From assembly GCA_947495075.1 (NCBI GenBank), contig CANLXH010000002.1, forward strand, positions 620,001-684,000: 64,000 bases of DNA, written 5' to 3'. Both the position numbers and the translations under genes were made by a program. Positions within the stretch are counted from its first letter, which is position 1, and the number at the start of each line of letters is the position of its first letter. Source of the stretch: an uncultured Croceitalea sp. (lineage in GTDB: Bacteria > Bacteroidota > Bacteroidia > Flavobacteriales > Flavobacteriaceae). Below the pieces are notes generated by a model. That model had not been told where the DNA came from, made no database searches, and was given only the letters and a program-made list of their open reading frames with translations. This document shows positions 55,092-64,000 of the stretch, piece after piece.

Positions 55092-56777
55092 TTAGTTTCT
55101 GTTTTGGATTTTTGCCCAAGTATCTCTTAAAGTTACCGTTCGGTTAAAAACTAAATTTTCTGGTTTTGAATCAGTATCAACATTAAAATATCCTAACCGT
55201 TGAAATTGAAATCTTTCCCCAATTTTTGCATTTTTAAGACTAGGTTCTAAATATCCAGTAATTGTAGTTAAGGAATCTGGGTTTACAAAATCCATAAAAT
55301 CCCTTTCCTTGTCGCCATCCGGCGTTTCATTATTAAACAAACGATCATATAAACGAACTTCGGCTCTTATTGCATGCTTAATGGATACCCAATGCAGTGT
55401 ACCCTTAACTTTGCGCAAGCTCTCTTCTGTTCCACTACCGCTCTTACTTTTAGGGTCATAGGTACATTGAACTTCTGTTATGTTTCCTTTAGCATCTTTG
55501 GTACACGATTCTGCTTTTATAATATAACCGCTTTTTAAACGAACCTCTCCTCCAAGCTTTAATCTAAAGAACTTTCGGTTAGCTTCTTCTCTAAAGTCTT
55601 CTTGCTCAATATACAGCTCTCTAGAAAAAGGTACTTCTCTAGTGCCTGCATCCTGGTCTCCTGGATTATTCTCTGTCTCTAACCATTCTTCTTTATCTTC
55701 AGGATAATTTGTAATTATGAGCTTCAATGGGTTTAGAACTACCATGACACGTGGGGCAATTTCATTAAGATGTTCTCGAATATGAAACTCCAAGAGAGAA
55801 ACATCTACTACATTCTCCCTTTTTGCAATCCCAATAGTATGTGCAAAATTCCGAATTGATTCCGGTGTATAGCCTCTTCTTCTTAAACCAGATATTGTTG
55901 GCATACGAGGATCATCCCATGAAGAAACAACACCTTCTTCCACTAATCGAAGCAACTTTCGCTTACTAACAACCGTATGACTTAAATTTCTACGTGCAAA
56001 CTCACGTTGCTTTGGCTTTAATTTATTCGAAGATACCAATTGGTTTAAAAACCAATTATATAGTTCTCTATGTGGTAAAAACTCTAAAGTGCATAAAGAA
56101 TGAGATACTTCTTCTAAATAATCACTTTGCCCATGTGTCCAATCATACATTGGGTAAATACACCAATCGGTATTTGTTCTGTGATGGGCTTTATGCAAAA
56201 CCCTGTACAGTATTGGGTCTCTCATTATCATGTTTGGCGAGGCCATATCTATTTTAGCTCTAAGGACATGCTTTCCTTCCTCGAACTCGCCGTTTTTCAT
56301 TCTTTGGAACAAATCCAAATTTTCTTCTACTGACCTATCACGAAACGGCCCTGCCACTCCAGGTTCTGTAGGTGTTCCTTTTTGTTTTGCCATCTCCTCA
56401 GAAGACTGACTATCTACATAAGCTTTTCCTTCCTTAATCAACTGTATAGCCCAATCATAAAGCTGTTGAAAATAATCTGAAGCATAACACTCCTTATCCC
56501 ATTTATACCCAAGCCATTCTATATCTTTTTTAATTGCATCAACATAGGCTTTTTCTTCTTTTGCAGGATTTGTATCATCAAAACGAAGATTTACTGGTGC
56601 ATTATAGCTTTCTCCCAAGCCAAAATTTAAGCAAATTGAGCTCGCGTGACCAAGATGTAAATACCCATTCGGCTCAGGTGGGAAACGAAAACGCAAATCA
56701 TCTGGTTTGTAATTATTTGCTAAATCTTCTTCAACAATATGTTCGATAAAATTGAGGGCTTTTTCAGGCTTTTCCAT
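55092..56777 (-). CDS. glnS: Glutamine--tRNA ligase
   Basis: Class I synthetase charging tRNA-Gln, 561 residues. RFPPEPNGYLHLGHA carries the HIGH motif (HLGH, 41-44), followed by RFDDTNPAKEE; KMSKS-type motif is VVSKRKL; the C-terminal anticodon-binding beta-barrels are complete. Both GltX and GlnS in one window fit a direct Gln-tRNA pathway. The open frame reaches 56864, but the promoter box and 29 non-family residues lie there, so the ATG at 56777 (MEKPEKALNF) is chosen. Confidence 0.97.
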   Translation of the reverse strand: MEKPEKALNFIEHIVEEDLANNYKPDDLRFRFPPEPNGYLHLGHASSICLNFGLGESYNAPVNLRFDDTNPAKEEKAYVDAIKKDIEWLGYKWDKECYASDYFQQLYDWAIQLIKEGKAYVDSQSSEEMAKQKGTPTEPGVAGPFRDRSVEENLDLFQRMKNGEFEEGKHVLRAKIDMASPNMIMRDPILYRVLHKAHHRTNTDWCIYPMYDWTHGQSDYLEEVSHSLCTLEFLPHRELYNWFLNQLVSSNKLKPKQREFARRNLSHTVVSKRKLLRLVEEGVVSSWDDPRMPTISGLRRRGYTPESIRNFAHTIGIAKRENVVDVSLLEFHIREHLNEIAPRVMVVLNPLKLIITNYPEDKEEWLETENNPGDQDAGTREVPFSRELYIEQEDFREEANRKFFRLKLGGEVRLKSGYIIKAESCTKDAKGNITEVQCTYDPKSKSGSGTEESLRKVKGTLHWVSIKHAIRAEVRLYDRLFNNETPDGDKERDFMDFVNPDSLTTITGYLEPSLKNAKIGERFQFQRLGYFNVDTDSKPENLVFNRTVTLRDTWAKIQNRN

Positions 56778-56796
56778 CGGAATAAATTTGTAGTCG

Positions 56797-56804
56797 CAAA
56801 TGTA
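56797..56804 (-). promoter_or_regulatory. TAnnTTTG promoter box for glnS
   Basis: TACATTTG on the minus strand, 19 bases before the glnS ATG; the same 8-mer precedes pgk. -33 element not clear. Confidence 0.5.
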
Positions 56805-57021
56805 GGAAAAATGCAGTGTTTCACACGTTTTTCCAATGCACTCCAACAAAAAATTCGTGTTCACAACATATTTGGGGCACTGTACAACAATAAATTTCCA
56901 CTGCCCTTTATATGAACCATATTTGTATAGATTAATGTATAATCGTCTGAGGCAGCCAAATATGCCGTCTCACAAATCTTAAAAAGCAAGAAAAGCGACC
57001 CCAAAGCTAAACCATTGCCTT

Positions 57022-59280
57022 ATGAAAGATGTAAACCTTTGTAGAACACTTATGCTAAGCTTATGCATTATGCTGTTTATCAGCTCAATGACATTTGGTC
57101 AAGTATTAAACAAACCTGAACCTGCACCCAATCCAAATATTGGTGCTACCTCACCATGGACCGCAGCTTGTGCGTCTGTAGATTTTAATGAATACTTTGT
57201 AAACTTTACTTGGAGTCCACCATTAGTGGATGCTAACAATGAGTTTATTTTAGAATTGTCTGACGCTACCGGTAATTTTGACTCCGCAACAGAGTTGGAC
57301 AAAGTGAGTAATCAAAACACCACTTTTGATTTTGACTTTAGCTTTAATCTTGCGACGAATGTTCAAGGTGATGGCTATAAATTTAGAGTTAGAAGTACTA
57401 ACCCTGCATTAACAAGTCCAGAGTCTGATGCTTTCTCTATGTATTTTATAGGATACAAAGATCCTATTTTAATAAGTCAAGATGGAGACGGAACCATTCC
57501 TCCTGGGGGTGTTATTGAAAACTGTAACAATGGTAATGTCACACTTGCTGCCCACAATGTGCCAAACCCTGAGAATTACACCTATAAATGGTACAGAAGT
57601 GCTACTCTTTTAGGAGAAACAAGTAATACCATTACAGTAACGCAAGATGGAATGTACTTTGTTGAAATAGATTATGGACCAAACTGTTCAGGTTCTGCCA
57701 ATACCTTGTCCAATACAATAGAAATACAGACTGGAGCTTCTTCTGGCATTGCTATTGCTGCGTCTTCGGGAACTGCTTTGTGTGTAGGACAAACTGTAGA
57801 TTTAGTTGCTAATATAAATGACCCTTCATGGACTTATACCTGGTTTCTAGATGGAGCAGCAATTACTTCGCCTACTGTAGGTGATAGCTCTTATACTGTA
57901 GATAGCTCTACAACTAATTTTGATGGTGATTATACGCTACAAATAGAAGGAACTGGTATTTGTACTGAAACCACAAATGCCATTAGCATAACCGACGCAG
58001 GAAACTTTACAGTTTCCTTAAATAATGATACTAACATTGTACTACTCCCTAGCCGAACAAGAACTTTAAGTGCTTCGTCTACAGCTACCACACCAGGTTA
58101 TCAGTGGTATAGAGATGGAAGTCCTATTGCTGGAGCGACAAACGCTACACATGAAATCTCAACTGTTGGTACGTACTTTGTTAGAGTAACCGAAAACGGT
58201 GGTGCTTGTTCTGGAAACACAATAGATTCCGAAAATATTACAGTAGTGCTTCCAGCTAGTTTTGAATTTGTTGTTGCTTTTTCTAGCACTTACACTTCGT
58301 GCGAAAGTACAAGTGCCGTTATAGCATTAACGCAAATAAATGCTGTAGCTTCCAATGGAACAAAAACAGATGTTACTACAGACCTATCTGGGAATTTTTC
58401 ATACCAATGGACAAGAGGTGGAAATGCTGTAGCCGGAGAAACTAGTAATACTATTTCTTTAGCATCTGCAACAGAAAACGGAGATTATGCCTTAGAGGGT
58501 AATCTTGAGTCTTTTAATTCTACATCTAACGAACTTAATGCAACACTGGCTAGCGGTGAGACTGTTACTATTGCAAGTACGGATTTAGCACTTTGTGATG
58601 GTATCAATAGTATTACCATAACGGCAGATATGGATTTATCTTCCGAAATTTTTACATGGTCTAGAAATGGCAACACCGTTTCTACAACAGACCAAGACTT
58701 TACAGCGACAGAAACCGGTGTTTACGAGTTACAAGTGCAACGCACTGGATGTCCAATACGCTCTAACACAATTACGATTGTTCAATTTGATGAGTCTATT
58801 GTAACAACTGATTCTGAAGAGAATATCATCTTTCAAGAAGGAAGCTCACAAACCATTATGGCTTCTGGTGCTAATTCTTATGAATGGTATGATGAAAGCA
58901 ATACAAGAATCGCAAGTACAGACACTGTTACTCTTAGTGAAGAAGGAACCTATTTATTGGTTGCGTCTATTGGAAGTTGTTCTGTGTCAAGGACCTTTAC
59001 AGTTTCATTCAGAGACAACTTTGCGATACCTAATGTGATTACAGCCAATGGAGACGGAATAAATGATTTATGGGTTTTACCTAATACTTTTTCTAGAGAT
59101 CCAGACATTACTGTAACCATTTACAATGAAAACGGAGAAGAAGTATTGAATGAAACCGATTATCAAAACAATTGGCCACAATCATCTACTGCTTTTATCA
59201 AACAAAATATGATTTTCTATTACCGTATTAGAAACGGTGGAAAAACATTGAACCAAGGAACCATAACAGTTATTCGTTAA
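57022..59280 (+). CDS. Secreted Ig-like protein with type IX (type B) sorting domain
   Basis: A 752-residue surface or secreted protein. Signal peptide 1-27 (LMLSLCIMLFISSMTFGQ). A fibronectin/Ig-like start (about 40-145) is followed by about five PKD/Ig-like repeats, each with the Y-W pattern (YTYKWYRSATLLGE, WTYTWFLDGAAIT, YQWYRDGSPIAG, YQWTRGGNAVAG, FTWSRNGNTVS). The C-terminus (about 668-752), with NVITANGDGINDLWVL and the FYYRIRNGGKTLNQGTITV end, is the gliding-motility-associated type-B sorting domain exported by the type IX system. First gene of a plus-strand operon: the SprF-like gene follows after seven bases. A SprB-like adhesin role is inferred. Confidence 0.9.
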   Translation: MKDVNLCRTLMLSLCIMLFISSMTFGQVLNKPEPAPNPNIGATSPWTAACASVDFNEYFVNFTWSPPLVDANNEFILELSDATGNFDSATELDKVSNQNTTFDFDFSFNLATNVQGDGYKFRVRSTNPALTSPESDAFSMYFIGYKDPILISQDGDGTIPPGGVIENCNNGNVTLAAHNVPNPENYTYKWYRSATLLGETSNTITVTQDGMYFVEIDYGPNCSGSANTLSNTIEIQTGASSGIAIAASSGTALCVGQTVDLVANINDPSWTYTWFLDGAAITSPTVGDSSYTVDSSTTNFDGDYTLQIEGTGICTETTNAISITDAGNFTVSLNNDTNIVLLPSRTRTLSASSTATTPGYQWYRDGSPIAGATNATHEISTVGTYFVRVTENGGACSGNTIDSENITVVLPASFEFVVAFSSTYTSCESTSAVIALTQINAVASNGTKTDVTTDLSGNFSYQWTRGGNAVAGETSNTISLASATENGDYALEGNLESFNSTSNELNATLASGETVTIASTDLALCDGINSITITADMDLSSEIFTWSRNGNTVSTTDQDFTATETGVYELQVQRTGCPIRSNTITIVQFDESIVTTDSEENIIFQEGSSQTIMASGANSYEWYDESNTRIASTDTVTLSEEGTYLLVASIGSCSVSRTFTVSFRDNFAIPNVITANGDGINDLWVLPNTFSRDPDITVTIYNENGEEVLNETDYQNNWPQSSTAFIKQNMIFYYRIRNGGKTLNQGTITVIR

Positions 59281-59287
59281 CCTCATC

Positions 59288-61456
59288 ATGAGAAAGATTC
59301 AATCACTTATTATTCTCCTACTAGCACTTTTGTGTTCGGGTATTTATGCTCAAGAGGAAAATCCCTTTTTGACATATGAAGCCCCGTCTCAGAATCTGAT
59401 AAAGTTTAATAGGTTTTTAATTAACCCTACGTTTTCAACAGTTAGAGAAGATAAATCATATATAAATCTTTTTCATAGAAACCAATCGGTATCTTTTGAT
59501 GATAACAACCAAACCTACTATTTAAGTTATAGTGGTAGAATAGGTGATAGGAGTGGTCTTGGCGTTAGTTTATATACACAACGAGAAGGATTATTTAGCA
59601 ATGTAGGGCTTTTGGCAAATTATGCTTACGGTATTAAATTAAGTGAAAAAAGCAATTTTACTTTTGGTGCTAACTTCTCTTATTATACTAGTGGTTTTGA
59701 CCAGGATAGAGCAAATACCTTAGACCCAGACGATGTGCTTTTAAACAGCTTGGATGATAGCTCTCTAATATCATTTCAACCAGGTTTTAATATTTCTTAT
59801 GGCAAATTCGATTTTGGTGTGTTTGCGGAAAATCTTTTTGACTACAATCTAAAAACCAGTGAATCCAATACAGAATTTAATGAAAAAACTTATTCTGGTC
59901 ACCTACAATATACTCATCAGTTTAAAAATGCAAGTGGCATACTGGAAAGTGGAAGGTTAATGCCTTTAGCCAGGGTAAAAAGAATAGGAGAAGACGGTTA
60001 TACCCTTGGTGGGAATCTAATTCTTGATCTTCCTAAACTGGGGTGGCTACAAGCTGGTTATGATGATTTTTATGGTGCAGCAGCCGGTATTGGTTTCAAT
60101 CTAACCAAAAATATCTCTCTTGGGTACACCATTGAAAAGGGAATTAACAATGATCTTAGAAATTTTGGTACAACTCATGAAATTTCTCTTGCATACTCCT
60201 TTACGCCTAATCTAACAGAGGATAGGGTAATGCTGGAAAAAGATAATGAAGATTTGGTTGTAAATGATGAGCCAGAAATTGATGAAATCTCCTTAACGGA
60301 GAAAGATGCTTTAATTGCTGATCTTCAACAAAAACTAGCAGAAAACGATGCTATCCTAGATGAATTACTTCTTCGCCAAGACTCTATAGAAAAAACTAGA
60401 GAGGCTGATTTGGAACGTAGATTTAATATGGTAATGCGAATGGTTCAAAGAGAGACTAATGGCAATACTAATTTGAAAGATGAAGCTCGAAAGGCATATT
60501 TTCAAGATTCGGATAGCTTTGGTATAGCAAATAATACAAATACCAACAATCCTATTTCTAATCAAGGAATAACTAGCGCTGCTTCAACTAAAAAAGTAAT
60601 TTCTTTAAAAAAGCCTAAAAAAGAGACAAGTATTGCTAATAGAGAAAATACTGTCTCAACAACATCAGAAAAGGATGCTATCTCTTTAAAAAACAATAAA
60701 AGAAAAAACACTTCTTCAATTGCTGCAGCAACTGAAAAACCAAGCAGTATCGCTAAGGATAAAATTTATAAACCTAAAACTGTTACATCATCTAAAAAGA
60801 TAAATAGCAGATTAAAAGCTTTTGATATTCCAGACGTAGAAAGTGGTTATTATATAGTTGCAAACGTTTACAATGGGGAAAAATATATGAATAGTTTCAT
60901 GCGAGATTTAGAATCTCAGGGGCATACTGCAGATTATTTAGAAAACCCACGCAATGGACGTAAATATGTGTATTTAAAGAAATTTAAAACCAAGCAAGAA
61001 GCAATAAATGCTTATGCCTCAAAAATGGATGGATCCTACAACAAAGATATGTGGGTAATGAAAGTTAAAGGCACAGATAATGCTTATACAGATCTAGCAA
61101 ATAATGACTCTAAATATGGTTCTAACACACTACAAAAAAACATAGTTGAAAATAATAAACAGAATCCAAGCGAGGTAACCACTAGAACCTATAATTTAAA
61201 TGGTGTTGGTAGTGGATATTACATTATTGCAAACGTATTTGCTAATACTTCTAATGCAAATCGTTTTGTGAAAAAACTAAATGCACAAGGCTTAAATGCT
61301 GGTTACTTTATAAATCCGGAGAACAATTACAAATATGTCTACTTGAAAAAACACGAAACTTGGAATAATGCCCTTGTTTCTTACTACGATAGACTAGATA
61401 GTGCATACGATGACAAAATGTGGATTATGCGCGTAAAACCAAACTCCATTTCATAA
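59288..61456 (+). CDS. PorP/SprF-family outer-membrane protein with two C-terminal SPOR-like domains
   Basis: Outer-membrane partner for export or anchoring of type-B sorted proteins, 722 residues, about twice the usual SprF length. Signal peptide 1-21; PorP/SprF barrel about 25-310 (INPTFSTVREDKSYINLF, SGRIGDRSGLGVSLY). A coiled coil (about 345-385) and a Lys/Ser/Thr-rich linker (about 395-515) lead to two homologous SPOR-like domains: residues about 519-596 (SGYYIVANVYNGEKYMNSF to DMWVMKVKG) and 640-718 (SGYYIIANVFANTSNANRF to KMWIMRVKP). SPOR domains usually bind denuded peptidoglycan. It lies between two exported-protein genes and touches the next ATG (TAAATG). Confidence 0.88.
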   Translation: MRKIQSLIILLLALLCSGIYAQEENPFLTYEAPSQNLIKFNRFLINPTFSTVREDKSYINLFHRNQSVSFDDNNQTYYLSYSGRIGDRSGLGVSLYTQREGLFSNVGLLANYAYGIKLSEKSNFTFGANFSYYTSGFDQDRANTLDPDDVLLNSLDDSSLISFQPGFNISYGKFDFGVFAENLFDYNLKTSESNTEFNEKTYSGHLQYTHQFKNASGILESGRLMPLARVKRIGEDGYTLGGNLILDLPKLGWLQAGYDDFYGAAAGIGFNLTKNISLGYTIEKGINNDLRNFGTTHEISLAYSFTPNLTEDRVMLEKDNEDLVVNDEPEIDEISLTEKDALIADLQQKLAENDAILDELLLRQDSIEKTREADLERRFNMVMRMVQRETNGNTNLKDEARKAYFQDSDSFGIANNTNTNNPISNQGITSAASTKKVISLKKPKKETSIANRENTVSTTSEKDAISLKNNKRKNTSSIAAATEKPSSIAKDKIYKPKTVTSSKKINSRLKAFDIPDVESGYYIVANVYNGEKYMNSFMRDLESQGHTADYLENPRNGRKYVYLKKFKTKQEAINAYASKMDGSYNKDMWVMKVKGTDNAYTDLANNDSKYGSNTLQKNIVENNKQNPSEVTTRTYNLNGVGSGYYIIANVFANTSNANRFVKKLNAQGLNAGYFINPENNYKYVYLKKHETWNNALVSYYDRLDSAYDDKMWIMRVKPNSIS

Positions 61457-64000
61457 ATGAAAAATAGCTTTTTTCGATATATCCTATTCTTGGGCATAGG
61501 TTTACTTAGCTATGTTTCATATGGGCAAGAATACAATAATTTTGAGGTCAGATACCAAAATAATCTACGTGGTGATCTTACTTTTATTGGCAATAACATT
61601 TTAAATAGGGATAGTGGAACCGCGGGTGAGGGTCCTAATGACGCCTATAATAATCAGCGCAACAACGATAACGGTTCAACTAACAATGACAACAGTGGTT
61701 TCTTCAACTACAACGATTTTAAAAACATGCAATACATTGATGTAGATAGTGATCCATCTACATTTAGTTCAAGTACATCTACTTTTACCTTTGAACAAAC
61801 AGATTGTAATTTAATACGCTACGCAGGTTTATATTGGTCCGCAACTTATCCTAGCGCAACAGCTAATGGTTCGTACAACAGTTCTGGTTACACCGCTAAT
61901 ACTGTGGCAGTGGGAACTGGAAGACAAACTGACTTTAATCAAGTAAAATTTAGGGTTCCCGGAGGTGCATATGTAGATATTACTGCGGATGAAGTCCTTT
62001 TCGATGGTTTTACTAGCACGGATAATACCGTAAGACAAAACAGTCCTTATGCTTGTTATGCGGATGTTACTTCTTTAATAACCGCACTGGCTAATCCTGA
62101 AGGAGATTATACCGTTGCAAACATTAGGGCTACAACTGGAGGACTAACTCCAGGGGGAGGCACAACCGGTGGTTGGACGCTTGTAATTGTTTATGAAAAT
62201 CCAACAGTGACCGGTAAATTTATAACAACATTTGATGGTTTTGCAAGAGTAAACGGGACAAACACTATTGATATTGACTACAGCGGCTTTGAAACCATAC
62301 CAGTAGGTCCAGTAATCGCAGATTTGGGTGCAGCTACACTTGAGGGGGATTTTAGAATAGATGGCGATGGTTTAGGCATTGAAGCTTCAAGTAACACTGG
62401 TTTCACAGCAATAGGTAATGCGACTAACCCAACAGACAATTTCTTTAACAGTAACATTACGTTAGACGGAGTAGTAACTACCAATAGAAACCCTGCAAGT
62501 ACAAATACGCTGGGTTATGATACTGATATCTTCCGATTAAACAATGCTGTCAACTCCATAATCCCAAATGGTGAAACAGCAGCAACTTTCAGGTTCTCTA
62601 CTGATGGTGATCAATACTATCCTTTCTTTAATTCATTTAACGTTGAGGTTATTGAGCCAAATATTGTTTTAGAAAAAAAGGTAGAGGATATTGCAGGTAA
62701 TGATATCACTGGGGCGGGTGTTAATCTAGGTCAACTTCTGGATTATGTACTCTCTTTTCAGAATGTAGGAAATGATAATGCAACAGATTATACCATACGT
62801 GATATTTTACCAATAAATGTAACACTAGACGAAACCAACCTTACTCTACCAACTGGAGTAACATATGTTTATATGCCAGCAACAAGGGAGATTATCTTTA
62901 CAATTCCTAATAATTTAGTGGAAGAAAATGATCCCTCTTCTAGTATTAGAATGCGAGTTCAAGTAGCAGAAAATTGTTTCGATTTTATTGATGCTTGTAC
63001 AGATCAAATCCAGAATGTTGCATTTTCTACTTACCGAGGTGAAATTAATACAGCACAAATAACAGATGATCCGAGTGTTAACGATTTTGATTCTTGCGGT
63101 TTTGTAAATGCAGGTGCAACCAACTTTTTGTTAGATGATTTGGATGCCTGTGATTTTTCAAGAACGGTACAATTATGCGGTGATAGCGTAGTACTAGATG
63201 CAGGTGATAATTTTGATGCCTATTTCTGGTACGTAGATGAAAATAATGATGGCTTAATTGATGCTGGAGATACACTTATTTCTGGTGCAAATACAGACAC
63301 CCTTCTAGTTACTGAAGTGGGAACCTATATTGTTGATAAACAAGTTGCCGACCCATGTAAGGGTTTTCAGGAAATTATAACTGTAACACTGTTTGGGACT
63401 ACACAAAGTAACCCAATAACGGCATTGATAAATGACACTACTAATACCGTAGAGGGAGAAGTTGTAGTATGCCCAAATGATGGTGAAGAACTACCCGAAA
63501 TATTTCTTTGTGGTCTAAACGATACAGAACTTATTCAAATTAACATTCCTGATGCAGATAGTATTGAATGGGAACAATTAGACGAGGCAAGCTGTTCTGC
63601 TGCAACAGAAGATTGTGCCAATAAGAATAATACATGTACATGGAATATTATTGCAACCGGAAATGATTTTACAGCATCAGATGCTGGTCAATATAGAGTA
63701 GTAATTAACTATGCTAATGGTTGTTTTTCAAGATTCTATTTTAACATCTTTAAAAACCCACTTAACCCACAGTTTAATAGTAGTGATATTATTTGTACTA
63801 CTCCAGGAAATATAACGGTAACCAACATGCCGTTGGATTATGAGTTTCAACTTGTAGACACTACCAATGATAATATTCTAGTGCCATATAGTGCCAACAA
63901 CGGACCAAGTTTTACTATTGCAACCAATGGTGCATACCGCGTTGAAATGCGCCAACAAGGGGTGACAGACGGTTGCGTTTTTGTGCTAGATAATATTGGA
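61457..64000 (+). CDS. Large secreted DUF11/Ig-like protein, 3'-truncated by window edge
   Basis: Open frame without stop for 848 codons to the right edge. Signal peptide 1-23 (YILFLGIGLLSYVSYGQ). The N-terminal region (about 30-395) has RYAGLYWSATYP and GGWTLVIVYENP, stretches typical of large flavobacterial type IX substrates. A DUF11 repeat lies at about 400-510 (LLDYVLSFQNVGNDNATDYT, then IRDILPINV), followed by Ig-like/PKD-like parts (LCGDSVVLDAGDNFDAYFWY and so on) rich in Cys. A C-terminal type-B sorting domain is expected beyond the edge. The ATG directly follows the SprF-like stop, so translation is coupled. Confidence 0.88.
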   Translation, partial: MKNSFFRYILFLGIGLLSYVSYGQEYNNFEVRYQNNLRGDLTFIGNNILNRDSGTAGEGPNDAYNNQRNNDNGSTNNDNSGFFNYNDFKNMQYIDVDSDPSTFSSSTSTFTFEQTDCNLIRYAGLYWSATYPSATANGSYNSSGYTANTVAVGTGRQTDFNQVKFRVPGGAYVDITADEVLFDGFTSTDNTVRQNSPYACYADVTSLITALANPEGDYTVANIRATTGGLTPGGGTTGGWTLVIVYENPTVTGKFITTFDGFARVNGTNTIDIDYSGFETIPVGPVIADLGAATLEGDFRIDGDGLGIEASSNTGFTAIGNATNPTDNFFNSNITLDGVVTTNRNPASTNTLGYDTDIFRLNNAVNSIIPNGETAATFRFSTDGDQYYPFFNSFNVEVIEPNIVLEKKVEDIAGNDITGAGVNLGQLLDYVLSFQNVGNDNATDYTIRDILPINVTLDETNLTLPTGVTYVYMPATREIIFTIPNNLVEENDPSSSIRMRVQVAENCFDFIDACTDQIQNVAFSTYRGEINTAQITDDPSVNDFDSCGFVNAGATNFLLDDLDACDFSRTVQLCGDSVVLDAGDNFDAYFWYVDENNDGLIDAGDTLISGANTDTLLVTEVGTYIVDKQVADPCKGFQEIITVTLFGTTQSNPITALINDTTNTVEGEVVVCPNDGEELPEIFLCGLNDTELIQINIPDADSIEWEQLDEASCSAATEDCANKNNTCTWNIIATGNDFTASDAGQYRVVINYANGCFSRFYFNIFKNPLNPQFNSSDIICTTPGNITVTNMPLDYEFQLVDTTNDNILVPYSANNGPSFTIATNGAYRVEMRQQGVTDGCVFVLDNIG

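Noticed and set aside
1-64000. CRISPR array, phage, transposase or tRNA genes
   Set aside because: I saw no regularly spaced repeats, no integrase or transposase frames and no tRNA-like cloverleaf in the gaps; a dedicated tRNA scan was not possible.

Overview
The window reads as chromosomal DNA of a marine-type member of the Bacteroidota, most likely family Flavobacteriaceae. The evidence is AT-rich DNA, an Oar-like TonB-dependent receptor, families typical of that group (DUF4254, DUF6427, DUF6341, DUF6909, DUF4837, DUF4175, PorP/SprF, type IX secretion type-B sorting domains), promoter boxes of the form TAnnTTTG, and few Shine-Dalgarno-like sites. I found no rRNA, tRNA, CRISPR array, transposase, phage gene or plasmid gene.

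Layout. 1-7.1 kb: 3' part of a TonB receptor, an LPS-type GT9 glycosyltransferase with DUF4254, two small membrane families and purD. 7.2-28.3 kb: an unbroken minus-strand run of 19 genes for a surface polysaccharide. It starts at a DUF6909 protein and a Wzz-like protein and runs through rmlB-A-C-D, a lipoprotein, a flippase, an aminotransferase/acetyltransferase/WecF-like trio, two polymerase/ligase-like membrane proteins, an MBOAT plus AlgX/AlgJ-like O-acetylation pair, two glycosyltransferases, a lipid-linked sugar transferase and a UDP-xylose-synthase-like enzyme. 28.4-36.6 kb: cell-envelope housekeeping (GH3-family protein, M23 peptidase, TatA, PorE-like OmpA protein, DUF4837, LysM transglycosylase). 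36.7-42.4 kb: pgk, holB, DoxX-like protein, OmpH/Skp-like lipoprotein, methyltransferase. 42.5-50.4 kb: mnmG, ybeY, DUF4175 and gltX, with two perfect parS palindromes flanking mnmG. 50.4-56.8 kb: lipoproteins, SPFH protein, a one-POTRA BamA-like barrel, glnS. 57.0-64.0 kb: a plus-strand operon with a type-B secreted Ig-like protein, a PorP/SprF protein carrying two SPOR-like domains, and a large secreted protein cut by the window edge.

How the genes fit. The polysaccharide run encodes dTDP-rhamnose synthesis and can branch the same dTDP-4-keto-6-deoxyglucose pool to an acetylated 4-amino sugar transferred by a WecF-like enzyme. The polymer would be built on undecaprenyl phosphate, flipped, polymerised and O-acetylated in the periplasm. 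No Wza exporter or tyrosine-kinase Wzc is present. The most unusual points are a free lipoprotein that duplicates the N-terminal domain of the AlgX-like acetylation protein, three stop/start junctions using TTGA with TTG starts, a parS site that doubles as the last codons of ybeY, and a SprF-SPOR fusion between two exported proteins. Several start codons below are set by family alignment rather than by the longest open frame.
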